Shown piece after piece: positions 47,198-57,992 of a DNA stretch of 64,000 nt (positions are counted from its first letter, which is position 1; the number at the start of each line of letters is the position of its first letter). This stretch comes from Rhizaria sp. SCN 62-66 (lineage: Eukaryota; Rhizaria, unplaced): positions 1-64,000 of the forward strand of contig MEDY01000118.1 of assembly GCA_001724265.1 (NCBI GenBank), in the 5' to 3' direction. The notes under the pieces were generated by a model. It was not told the DNA's origin, did not search any database, and saw only the letters and a program-made list of their open reading frames with translations. A program made the position numbers and the translations under genes.

Positions 47198-47800
47198 TTA
47201 GTCGCTCATGCCCTGGCCGCCATAGCCAGCGGCAGCGGACTCCGTTGAGCTTGCGGCGCCGGCCGCGTCGACATCCGCGCCCGAGTGAGAAAGCGTCTTG
47301 CTGGCCCAGTCCCCGGCCTCGGCCCAGACGGACTTGCCCTTGGCGCCGCGCGCGTTGGCGAGGTTGCAGGTGAGCACACGTCCGAAGAGCTCCGAGTCGT
47401 GGACGTTGTCGATCGCGGCCTGCGCATCCTCAGCCAGGTCGAACTGCACGAAGGCGTGGCCGCGGTGCGCGCTGCCGGGGCCCGCGTGCGGGTCCTGCAG
47501 CGGCAGCTGGATCGAGACCAGCTCGCCGAAGGGCACAAAGAGGCTTTGCAGCGTCTCTTCAGTCACGCGATCGTCGAGCGAGCCGACGTACTATAGAAAG
47601 CAAAATAACGCAAAGTTCATTATGACAGATACTGGTAAGTGTCTGTACAGTGTCTAATCAAATAATAAGGTAGAAAGCATATTAATATATACTAAAGTTC
47701 AAAGTTGTAATGACTTTACATTATTAAGTGGGAGATGACGTACGACAATAGTCTTGCTCTTGACGGCGGCATCGTCCTGGAACTGAGAGCCGGTGTCCAT
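47198..47800 (-). CDS. Single-RRM protein related to the RRM of cyclophilin E
   Basis: Exon 1 (47800-47744) and exon 2 (47590-47198), with a GTACGT intron in phase 0, give 149 residues. Joining them creates the RNP2 motif KTIVYVGSL exactly across the splice. RNP1 is RGHAFVQFDLAEDAQAAIDN. The family-specific segments FVPFGELVSIQLPLQD, ELFGRVLTCNLANA and the following SVWAEAGDW closely resemble the N-terminal RRM of human PPIE (Cyp33), where VWSDDDW follows the domain. The cyclophilin domain that follows in PPIE is missing; the protein ends in a 40-residue Ala/Ser/Gly tail. It is probably nuclear and binds RNA, perhaps in spliceosomes as Cyp33 does. An acceptor-like TTTCAG 13 bases before the ATG suggests a leader intron. 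Another RRM family with similar flanks is possible. Confidence 0.85.
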
Positions 47801-48610
47801 TAAAACCGTCGATCTGAAATGAATAAAGCCAAGAAAGAGCGGGAAACAGGTGTGTGTGAGGAAATGAAGTTGTGAAAGCGTGAAAATAGATTTGACACAC
47901 GTAAGCCTCGATAAAATCGTTGAAGCGAGTGCTGCGAAATAAGGTGCTAACGGTCGTCATCAAGCCAAGCACAGAAGTCGCCAAACGTGTCCTCACAATA
48001 TGTAATATAAAGAGCAAATATAGGCTAAAGTGGGTAATCCCATATTGAACATGCATCGCTATCTGGCGTTCGCACGATCACGAACTGGCTACACCCTTTT
48101 CCCCAACTCACTCGGTGACCGAAGCTCAGCTGGCTGTGGCGGACCGACCGAGCCCACGGTCAGTGTGGCCCCACCGTCAAGTCCGAGTCCGTGCTTGTTC
48201 AGCCCCTCTCGCCGGCTTGTGATTGAGATTAAGATGCTGTTGTAGTATTTGTGTATCTGTTATGGGCGGAATTATTATGTGGCATATTCGTGGCGCTTGA
48301 TCACGACGTGTTCCTTGAGCTTGATGACCGAAAGTGATTGCGCTTCTGGGCCTCACCGCCGGTCGCTCAATCAACGCATCGCACGTCCTTCCTCCGTCTT
48401 CATCGCTATTTATAGTAAAACAGCACATACATCTACATAGCAACGTCATGGCAGTCTCTATTCGGCGTTGTTTCTACCCACCAATCGAAGCTTCGACCCA
48501 TATCCCACCTAATTTACTCCGTCCTCCACTCGTCTTGGCTCACATCTCTCATTCACCCTCTCTTTTGCCCCGTACCATGCCGCGCTTTGCTTCGCTTTTA
48601 GTGCAGACCG
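47801..48610. other. Divergent promoter region between the RRM protein and Tom40
   Basis: About 810 bp between head-to-head starts. It likely includes leader introns of both genes (TTTCAG at the RRM side, CTTTTAG at 48595-48601 on the Tom40 side). No coding exon can be fixed. Confidence 0.5.
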
Positions 48611-49804
48611 ATGTTCACGTCTGCCCAGAACCTCAAGCGCACCACGCAGTTTCTGCGCGTCGCTGGCGCTGCGACGGGCCTCGTCCTGGCCTCCGTCGTC
48701 GGTGTCGCCTCGCGCGGTGACATCCCGCGCCCGCAGCAAATGGCCGGCAACTCCTCGCAGGACGTGCAGCACTTCTCGGGCGGCAACGTTGACATCATGG
48801 ATGACGGCCGCACTACGCTTGACGACCGCGTGCCGCGCGTCGCGATGAAGAACCCCGGCCGCTTCGACGACGCCTACACCGAGGCCAAGGGCCTCCTGGG
48901 TCTCGACCCCATCGAGGGCCTTCGTCTCAACGTCGACATGCCGCTGCCCACTCAGAACTGGGCCGCGCGCACGGACCTTGGCATCTCCGTCGGCAACAGC
49001 GAGATGCCTAAGCCCGCGCACGCGACGTGCATGATCCAGCTCTCGGACCCCGACGAAGGGTTCGTGGTCATGGGCCAGACCGACTCGACCAAGCGCACCG
49101 TCGCGCGCGTCGCCGGCCCGCTCACCAACGCCACCACCATGAACGCGCAGGTCTCCTGGGACGCCGAGGGCGGCACCGAGGTCGCGCTTGCCGATGTGGT
49201 CTCGTACGAGCAGAACGCGACGTATGGCGGCCGCTACATGTACCACGTGCAGGCCGGTAACGTCATCTCGGCCCACTACATGCAGGGCGTGTCGCCGACG
49301 GCCGGTATGGGCATCCAGACGACGTTCTACGCCGACTCGGGCCGCTCGCAGACGGAGCTCAAGTACGGCTGGGAGCGCGAGGCAGTCAAGATCGACTACT
49401 ACGCGCAGGTCAGCGACGAGCTGGCCGACGAGATCGAGGAGGCGCGCAAGCGCAAGATCCCCATGGCCGAGGGCGACAAAGAGGAGTTCTGTTTCACGGC
49501 CTCGAACGCGGGCTCGCTGTCGGCGTCGTACCACCGCCGCGTGAACCGCCAGCTTGCGTACGCGGCCGACTACGAGCTCAAGCTGTCTTCGATGCGCGGC
49601 ATGGCCAACGCCGGGCTTCAGTTCAAAACAGCCCACACGACGCACAGCGTGGTGCTGTCGTCTGAGGGCGTCGTGCACGCGAGCACAACGGCGACGCCCA
49701 CGCCTTTTGTCACCGTGGAGCTCTCGACGATGCTCGACCACAGCGTCGACAAGACTAAGCTCGGACTCGGCATCAAGTTCGGACCCAACCGGCCCAACTT
49801 CTAA
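48611..49804 (+). CDS. TOM40: Mitochondrial outer-membrane import channel Tom40
   Basis: One coding exon of 397 residues in the Porin3 superfamily. The N-terminal region (FLRVAGAATGLVLASVVGVA) precedes a segment NPGRFDDAYTEAKGLLG and then EGLRLNVDMPLPTQNW. This matches the conserved start of the Tom40 barrel (Pro-Gly, the family's helix, then a Phe/Leu-Asn-Val strand) better than VDAC. Alternating polar and hydrophobic strands follow to the end, where a terminal beta-signal strand (KLGLGIKFG) directs SAM-complex assembly. Tom40 is the general protein entry pore of mitochondria. The first 60 residues contain a hydrophobic stretch unusual for Tom40 and could be partly misassigned: an acceptor-like CTTTTAG lies nine bases before the ATG, so an upstream exon may add residues. 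VDAC is the main alternative. Confidence 0.87.
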   Translation: MFTSAQNLKRTTQFLRVAGAATGLVLASVVGVASRGDIPRPQQMAGNSSQDVQHFSGGNVDIMDDGRTTLDDRVPRVAMKNPGRFDDAYTEAKGLLGLDPIEGLRLNVDMPLPTQNWAARTDLGISVGNSEMPKPAHATCMIQLSDPDEGFVVMGQTDSTKRTVARVAGPLTNATTMNAQVSWDAEGGTEVALADVVSYEQNATYGGRYMYHVQAGNVISAHYMQGVSPTAGMGIQTTFYADSGRSQTELKYGWEREAVKIDYYAQVSDELADEIEEARKRKIPMAEGDKEEFCFTASNAGSLSASYHRRVNRQLAYAADYELKLSSMRGMANAGLQFKTAHTTHSVVLSSEGVVHASTTATPTPFVTVELSTMLDHSVDKTKLGLGIKFGPNRPNF

Positions 49805-51324
49805 GCGCGACGCAAGAGTCTAAGTCCAGCTAAGATGCTTAAGTGGCGTCAAGGTCAAGCTGTGCGGTGGAGGACCTCTATATTGTGACAGAGTGATGCT
49901 GCTATGGTGGCCGAGGTGAAGCTGATTGAGCAAACGTTTCGCAAGCTCATGCGTGAAATGGGTTTTTCGCCTCTGTGAGTGCTTGCTCTTGAGAGATGGT
50001 GCGATGTGTTGAGAGTCACAACTATATTATTATTATTACTGCGTCGTGGCTACTTCTACTCATTGCTTCACCATCTCAAGCTTGCTTCCCTCAAAAGAGC
50101 AAGGAATGACTCACCGACTCACTGCAAATTACACTTAAGTCAGACTTGCGCAGCATTGTCATGAGCTTTGTTCTCGTTTTTAGGGCCGAAATCGTCACAT
50201 ATTATTTCATAGTGTTGTCGTCATAGCTATCATCATCGTCGACTTCGTCGAATGACGAGTATCAAGTGCAGTATTTTCTTTTTTCTTTTGTCTGTTCTCG
50301 TATCATATTGCGCCTCTGATGCTGGGGTGATGCTATTGTCGCTATCGGGCAGGCTACTGTTGTTGCGAATACCAGTGCGACAAACTGTTTACCAATAACC
50401 TCCAGATTGTAGTTTAAAAGAAGAAGGAGTCGTATTATGCTTTATTGGTAAACGCTTGTTGCTGCTGCTCTGTCGCTGTCGTGGCTCGTTGTTGTTATAG
50501 TTTATTAGTGTGTCGTTGCTCGTTTGGTAACGCACACGCAAAGTTTATTTACAGTCATTTATATAATAATACGTAATCTATACGAATAAGAAAATGTAAA
50601 ATAATACATAAATTTCAAAATATAAACAGCAAATCCATACCTTCACTACGCTGTTGCTGCTCATGTCCTCCCTGTTATGTTTGGTTTGATGAGAGATAAC
50701 TCTGTTGTATCGAAAGCCCAAGAACCTTGACTTGGTATAAAATACTCACTTCTGTAAGCTATGTAGATTGACGCCTTTTTTACGTGTCCAAACAAGTCCA
50801 CCTGCTCTCAGTGACGCTGGTGTGCCAACAAACTCAAAAGCTTGTTGCTCCTCGATACAAAAAGAGAGGGCATCAACACCTTAATCAATGCAGTCTGTCG
50901 TCAGACTAGAGGAGCACATCATGCCTTATATAAATTTTCATTCATTCGACAACTATTCTTAGAATTACATTACATTACACAGTGCGAGAGCTTGACAGAG
51001 CACGCTAATTGGTCTCGTGATTTGACATTTGGCAAACGAGAGCAAAGACACCTCTCAAAAGTAGACATAACGTATGACCTAAGCAGCATAAATTTGCGTC
51101 GTAGTTTTTGCAAGTATCTAGTTTTCCATACCCAATCAAAAAATCATTCGACGATACATGCAAAGAGATATCAAATTATTTTGATGCTCGGTCAACGGGA
51201 GGCAGCAACGAACTGGTTGTGACTGTGAGCGACGGCTTGACTTTGATCCGACCGCCCTTAGAGGTCGAGCTCATGGAGAACAGAGCAGGTGAAAAAAGTG
51301 CCCCGTGTCATTTCTGTTGTCACA
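49805..51324. other. Long AT-rich intergenic region
   Basis: About 1.5 kb. It contains an ATT run near 50025-50040, T-rich stretches near 50280 and a very AT-rich core at 50540-50640. A 126-codon frame at about 50842-51222 has no proper ATG context or recognisable content. No RNA gene identified. Confidence 0.5.
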
Positions 51325-52162
51325 ATGAATATGAAGGGTACGTCATTTGCGCATATCCGCGCTGTTTTCTATCTGCTCTTATTATTCACGACCTGTCCAG
51401 GGTCGTTGCTCGCACGAAAAGGACGCAGGCGTGGCCGCCCCCCCTTTGCCCCCCTCTCCCCCTTTGGACCAGCATAACGCGTTCCCTCCCTCGCCACAGC
51501 TCCCTTGACAGCCGTTGTGCTTACACTGTCCAACATCTAATTACCATTTCACAGCTACCTGTCATGGTTGCGTCCCGGGCCAACCTTGTTGTGTGTCACA
51601 TCTACCCTGAATCCAGCTCACCCAGTCTCCCGTCATTCGACTTTGTCTCTCTGCTCCTTCCACTTTCCTGCTGCCGCCTCGTCCCTTCTGCCCGCATCCG
51701 TCTACCCCTCCCTCAGGCTTTATGGTGACCATCGCTATGGTGGTTATTCTGTGTGTGGCGTCTGTGTTCGCTCAGGACGCGGCTGCGACGACGACTGCTG
51801 TTACTACCACCAGCACCGACTCTGCCGCCTTCTCGGAGTTCTCTCCCTGCAAGACGTGCGTCTTCGTACTTGAGCGCATCAAGAAGGGCACCAACATGCT
51901 CCTTCCTGCCATCTGCTCTGAGGTCTACATGAAGTACCCCCAGAGCTACGGCACCTGCCACCACGTTCTCAACTCCCTCTCCCTCAACGGTAACAACGTC
52001 CGCTACTGGCTCTTCGAGGGCTGCTACAAGTACGAGATCTACGGTGCCCGCGAGTGGATCAAGCCCTGCCCTTCGCACGTCATGTGCTCCACCCTGCAGG
52101 ACCTCTCCGGCCAGCCCTTCTGCAAGCCCATGCCCATGGAGGACCCCTTCGCCGCCCGGTGA
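51325..52162 (+). CDS. Small secreted Cys-rich protein, saposin-like
   Basis: Exon 1 is only 13 bases (51325-51337, MNMK plus one base), followed by a GTACGT intron of 379 bp and exon 2 (51717-52162); total 152 residues. The join gives a good signal peptide, MNMKGFMVTIAMVVILCVAS, cleaved near VFA/QDA. After a short Thr-rich linker comes CKTCVFVLERIKKGTNMLLP, then single Cys residues at ICSE, GTCHHV and GCYKYE and Cys residues at PCPSHVMC and FCKP. The CxxC start, helical character and the following paired cysteines resemble a saposin-B fold, whose members bind or disrupt lipids, but the spacing is not exact. It has no TM segment after the signal and ends PMEDPFAAR. It is probably secreted or lysosomal. 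The coding exon has strong C-ending codon bias, implying high expression. Confidence 0.78.
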
Positions 52163-52936
52163 AGGGACTAGTGACGTCTGACAAGGTACAGGACATATCA
52201 GAGTGGAGCTTGAATAACGACACACGCTGAGTCGCACTGCGAAGCCCATCAGACGACGATGGTGGCTGCGCTGGCGATTGAGTGGAGCGAAGCTCTGTTG
52301 TGGTGCCGATGGATGATGAATGAAGAAGTTGAAGTTAATTCGGCAACTGTTGCTGCTGCTGATTGATGAGATGAGAATGCAGGGCCGGGGTCAGCGTCTG
52401 TCGCCCTGTGCTGTGTCTCTTTGCTCTCCGATTTCTGAGAAAAATGGACGCGTGCGGATGGCAGACGCGACCCGAACCCCCGGGGAATCCTGATCGAACA
52501 TGAGCGGGCATAGCTGTCTCCGTCGCACGCAGTCGCAGTCACCCTTTGTGTACTATGCGCTGCGTGCTGCGGCAAACTGGTGTGCTGCTTTTGCTTCACT
52601 CAAACACAAAATTCCAACAATCGAAACACAATCAATACATAACTATCCCCAAAACAAACAATCGCATCCTTCTAATTTTCGTGAAAATCACATTCAAGTG
52701 TGCTTGCAACTGTGTGTGTGCGTGTCTAGCCTGATAGTCGTAAAATACGAGTTGTTTATGATCATTAAATACGTGGATATATATATATAACAAATACAAC
52801 ATGACCCTGTCCTCACACTATTATAATATTAAAACAAAGAACGAAAAGTGAACGTCACGAACGCGTTATCCTCACTTGTTCTCTGCTCACTGTCACAGAC
52901 TCATACTCAGCGCTGCTTGCAACAGCCAGCTGCGGT
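52163..52936. other. Convergent intergenic region
   Basis: About 770 bp with a CAG-like GTTGCTGCTGCTG patch near 52349 and a short TA run near 52778-52788. It contains the 3' flanks of the saposin-like gene and of the ankyrin-like membrane protein gene. No gene seen. Confidence 0.5.
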
Positions 52937-55900
52937 TCACACCACGGAGGCGCCGCGCTGCACGGCCTTGCCCTCGGCGGCGACAGCCATGGCAAGCGCG
53001 GCGCGCGTCTTGTCCTTGCTGGCGCGGCCGCCGTCGCCGCCCTCGCCCCAGTGGAGGAGCAGCGCGTCGCGGGAGCCGTGGTAAGCGTCGTGCGTCGCGA
53101 TCACCTTGCCGGGCCCCACAGCGGCCGCGACCAGCGCCCACACCGTCGCAGGCGAGCCCGACAGCGCAGCCAGCTCCAGCGGCGTCCGCGTCGGGAACGC
53201 TGCGACGCGTTCCGCGGCCAGCGCCGGGTCCAGGTACTTGTTGCGCGCGAGCTCGCGGCGGCTGACCGTCGGTTGTGCCACAACCGTGAAGGCCGTGGGG
53301 GCCGTGTTGCGGCTGTCGGCGCGCGGCACGTCGCCCTTAGCCGCGCCCACGGTCGCCGGCGACGTCTGGTTGCGGTTCGCAACCACGGCTGCGGGCGCTG
53401 GGAAAGTCGCCGAGAGGCCGAGCGCGCTCACGGTCACCCCCGCGGCGCCGGTGGTGGGGCGCAGCGTCGAGGCCTCGACCTTGTCCCAGTACGACTGCAG
53501 GCGAGCGCGGTCCTCGGTCGTCGGGCCGTCAGCCGCAGTCTCGCCCTCCGTCGCAAGTGCTGACTCGGCGGCAGCAGCGGCGGCGTCGGCGTTCACGAGT
53601 GTGGTGGTGGTCTCGGTGATGCTCACGACTGTGCCGCTGCCCGCGCTGCTCCCGCTGGCGGCGTCGGCATTGTTCGCGACGCTGGTGTACGCGAGCGGGC
53701 TGCCGAGCGGCACGGGCAGCGAGACGCCGATCATGCCGCTGCCGGCGGCAAGGAGCGCGACGACGGCGTCTTTGTGCCCCGCGGCCGCGGCCTCGTGCAG
53801 CGCGCTGCGGCCGTGGCGCTGCGAGATCGAGTCCACCGCGGCCGCGACGGCGGCGCGGGCGGCCTCGCTCCACTCGCTGCCCGTGCCAGCGTCGACTGTG
53901 TTCTTGATGGCGATGGTGGCGGCGATGACGAGCGGCGCGCTGTTGGCGCGGACGCCGCTGAAGACGGCGCTCTCGCCGTGGATGTTTACGGCGCGCGGGT
54001 CCGCGCCCAGCGCCACAAGCGTCTCCACAGCCGCGGTCATCAGCGCCGGGCGCGCGCCGGAGGGCACGGAGACTGTGGACGGTGCGAGGGCGGCGAGCAG
54101 CGAGGAGCCCTGCGCAAGCGGCAGCAGCGAGCGCGCGACGGGCGCGATCGTCCGCGGGGTGAGCATCGACGCGTCGCTGGTGACCGAGGCCGGGAGCGCG
54201 GGGCGCAGGCAGTGCAGCGGCGTGTCGCCGTTGACCGCGCGCGCCGTCGCCGGAGCCACGCCAGACGCGGAGAGCAGCGAGGCGCACGCCAGGAGAGAGG
54301 CGTCGCGGTCGCTGCCAGAGGTGTAGCCGTCGCCGCCGGTGGGCAGACCGAAGGCCGCGGTGGCGGCGGCGTCGGTGGGGCGCAGGACGCGCGGGTCGCC
54401 GGGCAGCGGGAGCGAGGGGTAGAGAGACGGCAGCACCAGCGCGGGCGGCAGGCCCAGGCGCGCGCTCTGGGTGCGAGAAATAAAATATGGAAAGAAGAAG
54501 TTTTAAGTGAGTGTCAAGACAGAATACAGATTGAACAAATAATAAATATAAGCATGTTATAGATTCACGCAAATGTGTTAGTTGAGTGTTCCCAAGTAGT
54601 GATATATCGTCTGATTCGTAGACTGAACGTACCGTCCTGCGCTGGAAGCGGTAGGAGTAAACCTCGCTCTCGCGCGTCTCGCAGCTCTCAGCGGCCACGG
54701 CCTCAGCCTCCGCGGCCTGGCGCGCGGCCTCCGCGGCCGGTGTGAGCGTGTTAAGCTTCGCGCGCGCGGCGTGGAGCGACGCGAAGGGCTCCTTGATGGG
54801 GTGCGCCACGAGCAGGCCGGCGTCGTCGCAAAGCCCGTGGTAGTTACGGACCAGGTCGAGCGAGAGCGAGACGGACGCGGCGACCTCGGCGTCGGTCGGC
54901 ACGGGGCTGTGCGCGAGGTACGCCAGTAGGTCGAGTGCGTGGTCCAGCCGCGCCTGGCAGTCGCTGCTGCTCACCGTCGCCAGGTCGAAGAGGTCGTGCA
55001 GCAGCGTGCGGCCGGCGCGTTCGCCCATGGCGCACGGGTCCGTCACGAGAGCCGCGGCGGACAGCACGGTCGCCGCAGAGCCGCCAGCGCCAGCGCTGTT
55101 ACTGCTGTTGTTGCTGCTAAGAGATGCGATGAGCGCAGCGAGGGCCGCCAGGTCGCCGCGACGCGCGGCCGACAGGAGCGAAAGGTAGATGACGACGCCC
55201 GCAGCCTCAGCGGCGGTGCGCGGCGCGCGGAAGGCAGCTGTAGCCACAGGTACGGGATCCCGCAGCGCGAGCTCGCGCGCGGCGTCCTTGTCGTGTGAGC
55301 GGTAGGCCGCGATGAGGTTGCGCAGCGTCCAGCGGAAGAGCAGGCCCGCGAGCATGGCGAAAACGATAAAGCGCCACCAGTTGTCGCCGATTGAGAGCGT
55401 GGAGAACGAGTAACGCGGGCGGATAAGCGCACGTTGGAGGATGTTGCGGCGCATGTGGAGCGAGATGAAACGGCGCACACGCTTGAGGGCGGCACGGAAG
55501 CGGACGTAGTTGTGGTACACTTTGGAGGGCTTCTTGACGCGGAGAATAGTCTTGTAGCCCGCCTGGCGCTCGGTAGAGTAGTCAAACGTAGAGCCCTTGG
55601 CCTTGCTCTCCTCTTCGTCCTCTTCCTCTTCCTCTTCGTCGGCCTCGTCCTCCTTTGCGTCCTGCTTATTGGCGTCCTTGTTGTCCTTGTCCTTGTGGGC
55701 AGCATCATCGCCCTGCTTCTGCTGCTGCTGGAGACGGCGCGAGGACGAGTGAAAGCTAGCAGCCGCCACCGAGACTGCGGCGGCAACTGCGGCGCGCGCA
55801 GCAGGATTGTGCTAGAGATTGCAAGGCAGAGACGCAATGTATCATAGAGAAAAAATAAAGTGAGTCGGGGTAAGGTGAGCAAGAGTGACAAGAGGATACA

Positions 55901-56003
55901 GCAGGCCAATATTATCGCAAATAGCGACGAGTACAAAGTATGACAAAGAACACAAGTATTAACGTCGAAATATTCCTCTTATATAACGTACAGAGAAAGG
56001 CAT
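52937..56003 (-). CDS. Predicted mitochondrial membrane protein with ankyrin-like repeats
   Basis: Exon 1 (56003-55992) encodes only MPFS; exon 2 is 55811-54633; exon 3 is 54466-52937. Both introns are GTACGT in phase 0; total 906 residues. The N-terminus (MPFSHNPAARAAVAAAVSVA then SFHSSSRRLQQQ) looks like a mitochondrial presequence: Arg, Ser and Ala, no acids. A Lys/Asp/Glu-rich linker follows, then a basic region (RAALKRVRRFISLHMRRNIL) and a single TM helix near residue 148 (WWRFIVFAMLAGLLFRWTL). The rest is helical-repeat sequence with ankyrin-like units (LLSAARRGDLAALAALIASL, GRSALHEAAAAGHKDAVVAL, RTPLELAALSGSPATVWALV) separated by Ala/Thr/Ser low complexity. No catalytic motif is seen. 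I infer a membrane anchor with a large soluble repeat domain; the family is not recognised. Confidence 0.8.
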
Positions 56004-56618
56004 AGTGCCAGGGGGATGGGGGCCCATGACAACAGGCCTGACGGCGCAGGGCTTCGCACTAGGTACGCGGCAAACCTCTGCCGCACCCGCACGAAGCGCG
56101 GACACAGATGCATATTTAGACGCAGACAGAACCGCGCGCTGGAAAGCACGGGCATTATGCATGATGTCTAAACAACCAATGTATATCGCGAGACACAAGC
56201 TCAAAGTCACTTGCTCATCACCATCAGTCCGCTCGGCCGACAGCGACCGCCGCCAGTCCAGCGAGCATGACTGTGAGCTTGGGTCGTCATTGCTGCAAAA
56301 AGTGTGTCTATCTCGCTCGTATCATCGTCGAATTGGATAAACTTTTGATATGATGGTTTTCAGTTTAGCTCTTTTATTCTTGGCTTTTTATTAGTGTTAA
56401 TTTGCTTATTAACTTTCTTGAATCGCCTTTGTGTTGACACTGCCCGTTACCACCTTCCTTCATCCACACCTCACGCCAACCACGACATCGCTCTATATTG
56501 CAGCATCAGCGCCTCGCCTAGACGACAAACGCACACCGCGATATTTTTGTATCCAGCCTCTAGCTCTGGTTGTCTCACATACGAGTCCTCTCCCTCATCG
56601 CTGTACTTTCGACAAGCC
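56004..56618. promoter_or_regulatory. Divergent promoter region, ankyrin-like membrane protein / TPR-like gene
   Basis: About 615 bp between two head-to-head starts. The left part is GC-richer than typical spacer; the right part is AT-rich (56340-56410) then pyrimidine-rich up to the ATG. No exon seen. Confidence 0.45.
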
Positions 56619-57711
56619 ATGTCGGACTACGCCGAAAAACAAAAGTACGCCCCACATTCGTCGAAACTTATCGTTCAAATCTAATAATGAATGAAATTTA
56701 TTGCAATGTCTTGCATATTCAAATTATAAATATGCGATATCTCACATACAAGTTGATATCTCTTTGTTCTGTCTTGAAATCACTTGCTTCGTGCAGATGG
56801 TTCGAAGCCACCTTCAACCGGCCGCTGTCGTCCCCGCTTGACCTGTACCGCATGGCGCGCCTGCAGTACGCTGCCGGCGCCTGGGAACTCACCGTGCAGT
56901 GCCTTGAACACTACTTTGGTACGCCATACTCTCTTTAGTCGGTTACAACCTCGCCCATGTCAATTGTATCCGACGAACTACTCACAAACATCGTTCGCTG
57001 CTTCTCTGTCACTCTCTTGCAGCTTTAACGCCGCCCCCCTTCGACGTGGCTCCATTACACCTGCTGGCCCACGCGCAGCGCCGCCTTGCGCGCTTTACCC
57101 CGGCGCTTGAGTGCTTTACCGCCCTCGCTACCGGCTCCAACAACAACACGAACATCGCCAGCATGGACCACAACAGCGCACTTGTAAGCGAGCTGAGCTG
57201 CGAGGCGGGCGGGTTCGACCTCGCGTGGCAGATGGCCGTGGAGACGGCGCTTGAGGCGGCTTGTGTGGCAGCCGCAGAGAAGACGGGCGGCCTGACTTCT
57301 GCTCAGAGCGGCTTGACTTCGGCGTCGGCGGAGGCGACGGAAAGGAATGCGGTGGTTGCATACATGGCAAAGCAGCCAAAATACGGCACGGGCGCTGACA
57401 GCGGCAGCGACGACGATGATGATGACGACGATGACGAGGCAGATGTATGTACGCCGCGCGTCGGTGTAAGGGGCTGCCCGGTCCCGGGTACTTACCCCGG
57501 CTGGGTCTGGACCGGCATCAACATGAATGCAAACGTGTGGCCACTCGTCGCGGACAAGCGGGCGCGAACAGTAGCCGGCAGTAGTAGCAACGCCGACACT
57601 AACGCAGCCATTGTTAACAGTGTCAGGGCAGCTGGAGCGCAGCAGAAGCCGCGGGCGTTGCTGCCTCATCAGGCGTCGCACTTACATAAGCCGCCTCCTG
57701 CGCAAAGTTAA
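56619..57711 (+). CDS. Small TPR-like protein of unknown role
   Basis: Exon 1 (56619-56644, 26 bases, MSDYAEKQ), exon 2 (56797-56918) and exon 3 (57023-57711), with both donors GTACGC, give 278 residues. The splices yield a continuous helical region: KWFEATFNRPLSSPLDLYRM, ARLQYAAGAWELTVQCLEHY and LLAHAQRRLARFTPALECFT. These have the spacing of two tetratricopeptide-type helix pairs. Further helices follow (FDLAWQMAVETALEAACVAA), then a nine-Asp run (57410-57438) and a Pro/Gly/Trp-rich segment (VPGTYPGWVWTGINMNANVW). It ends in an Ala/Pro/Ser tail. No signal peptide or TM segment is present. It is probably a cytosolic or nuclear adaptor; I do not recognise a family. Confidence 0.75.
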
Positions 57712-57992
57712 AGCATATTGTCTTGCTGAAAATCTCTGTCTAGAACTCATGAGTTCTACTTTATATCTAGCTTTTGTAACACGATGAAATCGTGACACAC
57801 AATCCGCAGTTGCATTGTTTGTCATGTCGATAAAGTCATCGCGTCCACCGATTACATTAGAACCACAAAGCATTGAGCATATGTCCTTAGTTGCAGGCAA
57901 AAATCAACACAATAAGTTCTGTATTACATCTACATAGGATACTCAAATAAACAACCAAAAATCGATTCGAATCACCGTCACAACTCACATGC
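57712..57992. other. Convergent spacer
   Basis: 281 bp of AT-rich DNA between the 3' ends of the TPR-like gene and the COG5-like gene. Nothing seen. Confidence 0.5.

Noticed and set aside
48509-49741. A 410-codon minus-strand frame opposite Tom40
   Set aside because: Antisense shadow with His/Arg/Val-rich composition and no domain.
50842-51222. A 126-codon frame in the long AT-rich region
   Set aside because: No ATG at its proposed start, no splice link, AT-rich codons unlike genes here, and no recognisable content.
51108-51728. A 206-codon frame overlapping the saposin-like gene's first exon and intron
   Set aside because: It reads through a strong GTACGT donor and is out of frame with the Cys-rich exon 2. 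The 13-base exon starting at 51325 gives a proper signal peptide.
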